A stretch of 9,910 bases of DNA from NCBI GenBank assembly GCA_946887065.1, contig CAMPKL010000084.1:1-9910 (forward strand), read 5' to 3'. The translations under genes were made by a program, and so were the position numbers. The notes below the pieces were generated by a model. The model was not told where the DNA came from. It searched no databases and was given only the letters and a program-made list of their open reading frames with translations. Below are positions 6,495 to 9,910 of this stretch, in pieces (within the stretch, counting starts at the first letter, position 1; every line of letters begins with the position of its first letter). This DNA comes from an uncultured Bryobacterales bacterium (GTDB taxonomy: Bacteria > Acidobacteriota > Terriglobia > Bryobacterales > UBA6623).

Positions 6495-6833
6495 ATGACT
6501 AGTTCGATTGCTCAGCCGGACGTGGGCCAAGAAATCGAAGTCGGCAACGAAACGACCGAGGACCGCTCGAAACCCTACCACCTCATTCTGCTCGACGACA
6601 ACGATCACTCGCCCAACTACGTAATCGAGATGCTCATCGACTTGCTCGATTTTTCAATCGAGCGAGCCAGCCGGCATACGCTAGAAGTCCACACCCAGGG
6701 GCTTTCACTGCTGACCACTCTTCCTCTGGAAGAAGCGGAACGCAAACGCGACGCCATCCACGCCTACGGCCCGGACTGGCGAAACCCTGGCTGTCCGGGC
6801 GCGATGGCCGCGCTCATCGAGCCTGCCTCCTAG
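6495..6833 (+). CDS. clpS: ClpS-family protease adaptor (divergent type)
   Basis: The product is 112 aa; ATG 6495, TAG 6831-6833. ClpS proteins are small cytosolic adaptors that bind N-terminal degrons and hand substrates to ClpAP or ClpCP. After a disordered N-terminal tail (1-25) the fold reads YHLILLDDNDHSPNYVIEML (28-47), then IERASRHTLEVHTQG (55-69), then PLEEAERKRDAIHAYG (77-92). From Y28 it lines up without gaps, from memory, with E. coli ClpS through the EVHTQG motif, keeping D35 and H66. The degron-pocket residues N34 and D36 of E. coli are D34 and N36 here, and M40 is P40. This 'DDxDH' pattern fits a divergent ClpS-like subgroup found in Acidobacteria and Planctomycetes, so N-degron specificity is uncertain. 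It converges on lon with no intergenic base and sits near clpX rather than clpA, whose usual neighbour ClpS is in Proteobacteria. Confidence 0.88.
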   Translation: MTSSIAQPDVGQEIEVGNETTEDRSKPYHLILLDDNDHSPNYVIEMLIDLLDFSIERASRHTLEVHTQGLSLLTTLPLEEAERKRDAIHAYGPDWRNPGCPGAMAALIEPAS

Positions 6834-9233
6834 CTACATAACGCCAGGGCGCTTATCCGCGCCTTCCAGGGCGTCAGGAGTCGGCACGCTGCCCAACTCA
6901 ATCGGCTCCTCAAGCGCAAGAGCGAGAACCTCGTCCATGTTGGAGACGAAGTGCAAGTTCATCTCTTTCCTAATGACTTCAGGCAGTTCCGGGTAATCCT
7001 TCTCGTTGTCCTTGGGAAGAATAGCCGTCTTGATTCCGTTGCGATGAGCGGCGAGCAGTTTTTCTTTTAGTCCGCCGATCGGCAACACCTTCCCGCGCAG
7101 CGTCACCTCGCCGGTCATGGCCACATCGCCGCGAACTTTGATTCGCGTCAGCGCGCTGACCAGCGTTGTCGTCAGCGTAATGCCCGCCGATGGTCCGTCC
7201 TTGGGAATGGCGCCTTCGGGAATGTGTATGTGGACGTCGAGATTGCGGTAGAACTCCTTGGGCAAACCCAGCTGCTGCGATCGCGACCGGACATAGCTCA
7301 TGGCGGCTTGGGCGGACTCTTGCATGACGTCGCCCAGCTTGCCGGTCAACATCAACTTGCCCTTTCCGTCCATCAAGGTCACTTCTATGGGCAAAATTTG
7401 ACCGCCCATCTCGGTCCAGGCGAGGCCGGTAGCGACGCCGATCTCGCTCTCGCGTTCCGCCGCCAAGTCGCGGTACTTGGCCACGCCGAGAAGCTCGTGA
7501 ATACTCTTCGAGGTGATTTTGGTGGCTGTCTTCTTTTTCTTACCGGCCAGCACGACCTTATGGGCCAGCTTGCGGCAAACTTTGCCGATCTCGCGCTCGA
7601 GGTTTCGGACGCCGGCTTCGCGAGTATACTCCTGCACGATGGTGCGCAGGCCCTCGTCGGTAAACGTGATATTGGCTCTCTTCAGCCCAGTCCCTTCCAA
7701 TTGCTTATTGACCAAATGGCGTTTGGCGATCTCAATCTTCTCGGGCTCCATGTAACCCGATAGCTGAATCACTTCGAGCCGGTCCAGCAGCGCGGGCGGC
7801 AGCGTATGCAAAACGTTCGCCGTGGCGATGAAGAACACTTGCGACAAGTTGTACTCGACATCGAGGTAGTGGTCGCTGAAGGCCGTGTTCTGTTCCGGGT
7901 CCAGCACCTCCATCAACGCCGCGGACGGATCGCCGCGGAAGTCAGTGGACATCTTGTCGATCTCGTCCAGCATGAAGACAGGGTTGTTCGTTCCCGCCTT
8001 CTTCATCATTTGAATGATCTGGCCGGGCAGCGCTCCGATGTAGGTCCGCCTGTGTCCGCGAATCTCCGCTTCGTCGCGGACGCCGCCGAGTGATAGCCGC
8101 ACGAATTTTCGCCCCGTCGCCTTAGCGACGGATCGTCCCAGTGAGGTTTTGCCCACGCCCGGAGGCCCGACGAAGCAAAGGATCGACCCGCGTGGGTTCT
8201 TTACCAAGCGTCGAACAGCGAGAAACTCTAAAATGCGCTGCTTGATCTTCTCTAACCCGTAGTGGTCCGTATTGAGGACCTTCTCGGCATAGCGCAGATC
8301 GCGCTTTTCCCGCGACTTCTCTTTCCAGGGCACCGCCAGCAACCAGTCGATGTAGTTGCGGGAAACCGTCGCCTCAGCGGACATCGGCGGCATATTCTCC
8401 AAACGCCGCAGTTCGGCGATGGCCTTGTCCTGTGCGTCCTGGGTCATTCCCGCTTCTTCGACGCGGGTGCGCAGTTCGTCCAGTTCGCCCTTCTCGCCGC
8501 GTCCTAGTTCCTTCTGGATCGCCTTGATCTTCTCGTTGAGGTAGTACTCTTTCTGAGCCTTTTCCATCTGCCGCTTGACTCGGCTCTGAATGGTCCGATC
8601 CACGCTCAGTTTTTCGATTTCAATATCCAGGATGTCGCCGATGCGGGCGAGCCGCTCAACCGGGTCGGCAAGCTCCAAAAGTTCCTGCTTCTCCGGAATC
8701 GTCAGTTGCAGATTCGCGCCGATCGTGTCGGCAAGCTTGCCGGCGTCTTCAACGCGCACCGCCGCGATCATTGTTTCGTAATTGAGGTTCTGGCTCTGCT
8801 TGACGTACTGATCGAACAACCCCGTCACGCGGCCTCGCAGCGATTCCAGCTCGGACCCTTCCGCCACGGCGAAACTCGAGGTCTCAACCGTCGCCAACAG
8901 GACGCCGTCTTCGGAAGTTATCGACAGCGCACGGGCGCGCTCCAAACCCTCGACCAACACCTTGATGTTGCCGTCCGGCAATTTCAAACTTTGAACGATC
9001 GAGGCGATCGTTCCCGTTTGGTAAATCTGCTCGGGCGAGGGATCGTCGACGGAAGCGTCGTGCTGCGTCGCCAGAAAGATCTTCTTCTCGCCAGCTAGAG
9101 CTTCCTCAAGAGCTCGGACACTGGGCTCGCGACCGACCACGAACGGCGTCATCATGTGCGGAAAGATGACCACGTCGCGAATGGGCATCATGGGGAGCCG
9201 TCGGGAGACTAGGGGGCCTTGGACAGATTGCAT
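6834..9233 (-). CDS. lon: ATP-dependent protease Lon (LonA type)
   Basis: The product is 799 aa, the normal length for LonA (E. coli 784). Lon is a cytosolic homohexamer that unfolds and degrades misfolded and regulatory proteins. The N-terminal substrate-binding domain (about 10-200) begins [26 protein letters not shown], the usual Lon start, which supports ATG 9231-9233. A helical coiled region (about 205-300) follows. The AAA+ module has Walker A GPPGVGKT (356-363), Walker [10 protein letters not shown] (419-427) and sensor-1 ATAN (470-473). The protease domain carries the Ser-Lys dyad: S682 in PKDGPSAG and K725 in GGLKEK, 43 residues apart as in E. coli. All catalytic elements are intact. 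There is no clear Shine-Dalgarno site before the ATG. It follows clpX on the same strand after 113 bp, the common clpX-lon order, so it may be co-transcribed. No HrcA/CIRCE-type inverted repeat is visible upstream. Confidence 0.98.
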   Translation of the reverse strand: MQSVQGPLVSRRLPMMPIRDVVIFPHMMTPFVVGREPSVRALEEALAGEKKIFLATQHDASVDDPSPEQIYQTGTIASIVQSLKLPDGNIKVLVEGLERARALSITSEDGVLLATVETSSFAVAEGSELESLRGRVTGLFDQYVKQSQNLNYETMIAAVRVEDAGKLADTIGANLQLTIPEKQELLELADPVERLARIGDILDIEIEKLSVDRTIQSRVKRQMEKAQKEYYLNEKIKAIQKELGRGEKGELDELRTRVEEAGMTQDAQDKAIAELRRLENMPPMSAEATVSRNYIDWLLAVPWKEKSREKRDLRYAEKVLNTDHYGLEKIKQRILEFLAVRRLVKNPRGSILCFVGPPGVGKTSLGRSVAKATGRKFVRLSLGGVRDEAEIRGHRRTYIGALPGQIIQMMKKAGTNNPVFMLDEIDKMSTDFRGDPSAALMEVLDPEQNTAFSDHYLDVEYNLSQVFFIATANVLHTLPPALLDRLEVIQLSGYMEPEKIEIAKRHLVNKQLEGTGLKRANITFTDEGLRTIVQEYTREAGVRNLEREIGKVCRKLAHKVVLAGKKKKTATKITSKSIHELLGVAKYRDLAAERESEIGVATGLAWTEMGGQILPIEVTLMDGKGKLMLTGKLGDVMQESAQAAMSYVRSRSQQLGLPKEFYRNLDVHIHIPEGAIPKDGPSAGITLTTTLVSALTRIKVRGDVAMTGEVTLRGKVLPIGGLKEKLLAAHRNGIKTAILPKDNEKDYPELPEVIRKEMNLHFVSNMDEVLALALEEPIELGSVPTPDALEGADKRPGVM

Positions 9234-9346
9234 AGGTCTTGATTTGATTATGACGGTCGATCCCCGGAAAGGGAAATTGAAGCCGCCAATCCAGGCGCAG
9301 TACGCCGCTCAAATCGTCGAACAGGGAGAACAACGAAACCGACCGA
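9234..9346 (-). promoter_or_regulatory. clpX-lon intergenic spacer (113 bp)
   Basis: The minus strand shows a CATAAT hexamer (9247-9252) that could be a -10 box, but no adequate -35 sits 16-18 bases upstream, and it would give a leader of only about seven bases. I see no strong terminator hairpin after clpX. Read-through from clpX into lon is therefore plausible, with an extra lon promoter possible but unsupported. Confidence 0.35.
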
Positions 9347-9910
9347 CTAGCCGGCTTTATCCAGCAACGTCAGATTGAGATCCTGAGCGTCGACCATTCG
9401 TTCGGTGATGACGAACTCTTTGACCTGCTGGTAGGAAGGCAGATAGTACATCAGGTCGAGCATCAACTCTTCCATGATCATCCGCAGTCCGCGCGCTCCG
9501 ACCTTGCGGTCCAGCGCTCTCTTGGCGATCGCCTTCAGTGCGGCGGGCTCGATCTTGAGCTTGATGTTTTCGTACTCGAATAACTGCTGATACTGCTTGA
9601 GCAGCGAGTTCTTCGGTTCCGTCAAGATTTGGACCAGCGCGCCTTCGTCCAAGTCGCCCAGCATGGCGATTACCGGCAAGCGACCGACGAACTCCGGTAT
9701 GAAGCCGTAGCGGATCAAGTCCTGCGGTTGAGCGCGTCCCAGCAGTCCGAGGTCGCGCTGTTCCTGCTTGAGCACGTCCTTCGGGTCCGTGCTCTCCACC
9801 GCGGAGCGGAATCCAACGACGCGTTCATCGACTCGGCGCGCGACGATTTTCTCCAGGCCGACAAATGCGCCGCCGCAGATGAAAAGAATGCTGGTCGTGT
9901 CGATCGGCGT
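9347..9910 (-). CDS. clpX: ATP-dependent Clp protease ATP-binding subunit ClpX, C-terminal part (5' end outside the window)
   Basis: The frame is open to base 9910, reading TPIDTTSILFICGGAFVGLEK, so the gene starts beyond the window; 187 residues are present, ending at TAG 9347-9349. ClpX is the AAA+ hexamer that recognises, unfolds and feeds substrates into ClpP. Visible family landmarks are ILFICGGAF (residues 8-16 of this fragment), GFIPEFVGRLPV (69-80), TEPKNSLLKQY (97-107) and the sensor-2 motif GARGLR (138-143). The ClpP-docking loop reads VGF (bases 9809-9817) in place of the E. coli IGF, an accepted hydrophobic variant, so ClpP binding is expected to be retained. The zinc-binding domain, Walker A and Walker B lie in the missing part. 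Its position just upstream of lon on the same strand matches the widespread clpP-clpX-lon order; clpP is predicted beyond the right edge. Confidence 0.97.
   Translation of the reverse strand, partial: TPIDTTSILFICGGAFVGLEKIVARRVDERVVGFRSAVESTDPKDVLKQEQRDLGLLGRAQPQDLIRYGFIPEFVGRLPVIAMLGDLDEGALVQILTEPKNSLLKQYQQLFEYENIKLKIEPAALKAIAKRALDRKVGARGLRMIMEELMLDLMYYLPSYQQVKEFVITERMVDAQDLNLTLLDKAG

Noticed and set aside
7224..8507. Plus-strand open frames within lon (7224-7763, 7806-8093, 8262-8507)
   Set aside because: They are antisense to highly conserved Lon AAA+ and protease sequence and show no protein-like features of their own.
9231..9275. A dedicated lon promoter using CATAAT (9247-9252, minus strand) as -10
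   Set aside because: No -35 element stands at the proper distance and the implied leader is about seven bases long with no Shine-Dalgarno; kept only as a remark on the spacer.
9341..9360. A terminator just after clpX, suggested by the palindrome AGCCGGCT (9349-9356)
   Set aside because: It is only an 8-base palindrome overlapping the last codons, with no loop and no adjacent T-tract, so it cannot form a normal terminator hairpin.

Overview
This window (about 60% GC, densely coding on both strands) looks like chromosomal DNA of an acidobacterium, perhaps of the Solibacter/Bryobacter kind. That is an inference from remembered protein flavour: the Lon and ClpX sequences, the ClpS-like protein of the divergent 'DDND-H' type, the PQQ-type propeller protein and the OmpA/PKD/Ig-like mosaic protein. 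There is no rRNA gene or other decisive marker. I see no mobile element, tRNA, CRISPR array, phage gene or toxin-antitoxin pair.

Layout: seven protein genes, two of them cut by the window edges. They form three successive convergent pairs: (1) the 3' part of a secretin gene (+, 1-1215) facing a 938-residue OmpA/beta-barrel/PKD/Ig-like surface protein (-, 1260-4076); (2) a secreted PQQ-type beta-propeller protein (+, 4334-5818) facing a small protein with an RsbRD-N-like helical domain (-, 5815-6390); (3) a ClpS-family adaptor (+, 6495-6833) facing Lon protease (-, 6834-9233). The C-terminal part of ClpX (-, 9347-9910) lies just upstream of lon. The first pair is separated by a clear intrinsic-terminator hairpin. 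The other two pairs have no spacer: one shares a CTAG across both stop codons, the other has its stops back to back as TAGCTA. The longest non-coding stretch is the 257-bp divergent region 4077-4333.

Function: the right third is a protein quality-control cluster. ClpX is the AAA+ unfoldase of ClpXP, Lon is the second major ATP-dependent protease, and a ClpS-like adaptor sits opposite lon. The left half is cell-envelope: an outer-membrane secretin (type II secretion or type IV pilus kind), a peptidoglycan-anchored putative outer-membrane protein with Ig-like and PKD domains, and an exported beta-propeller protein.

The most unusual item is the 938-residue protein. It runs from a periplasmic OmpA-type peptidoglycan-binding domain through a Cys-Cys coiled coil, a Gly-Gln-Pro collagen-like linker and about twelve candidate beta strands to five Ig-fold domains. 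This order parallels inverse autotransporters (intimin/invasin) without obvious sequence kinship. The rest is mostly conserved housekeeping content, and I do not see evidence for a wholly new multi-gene system.
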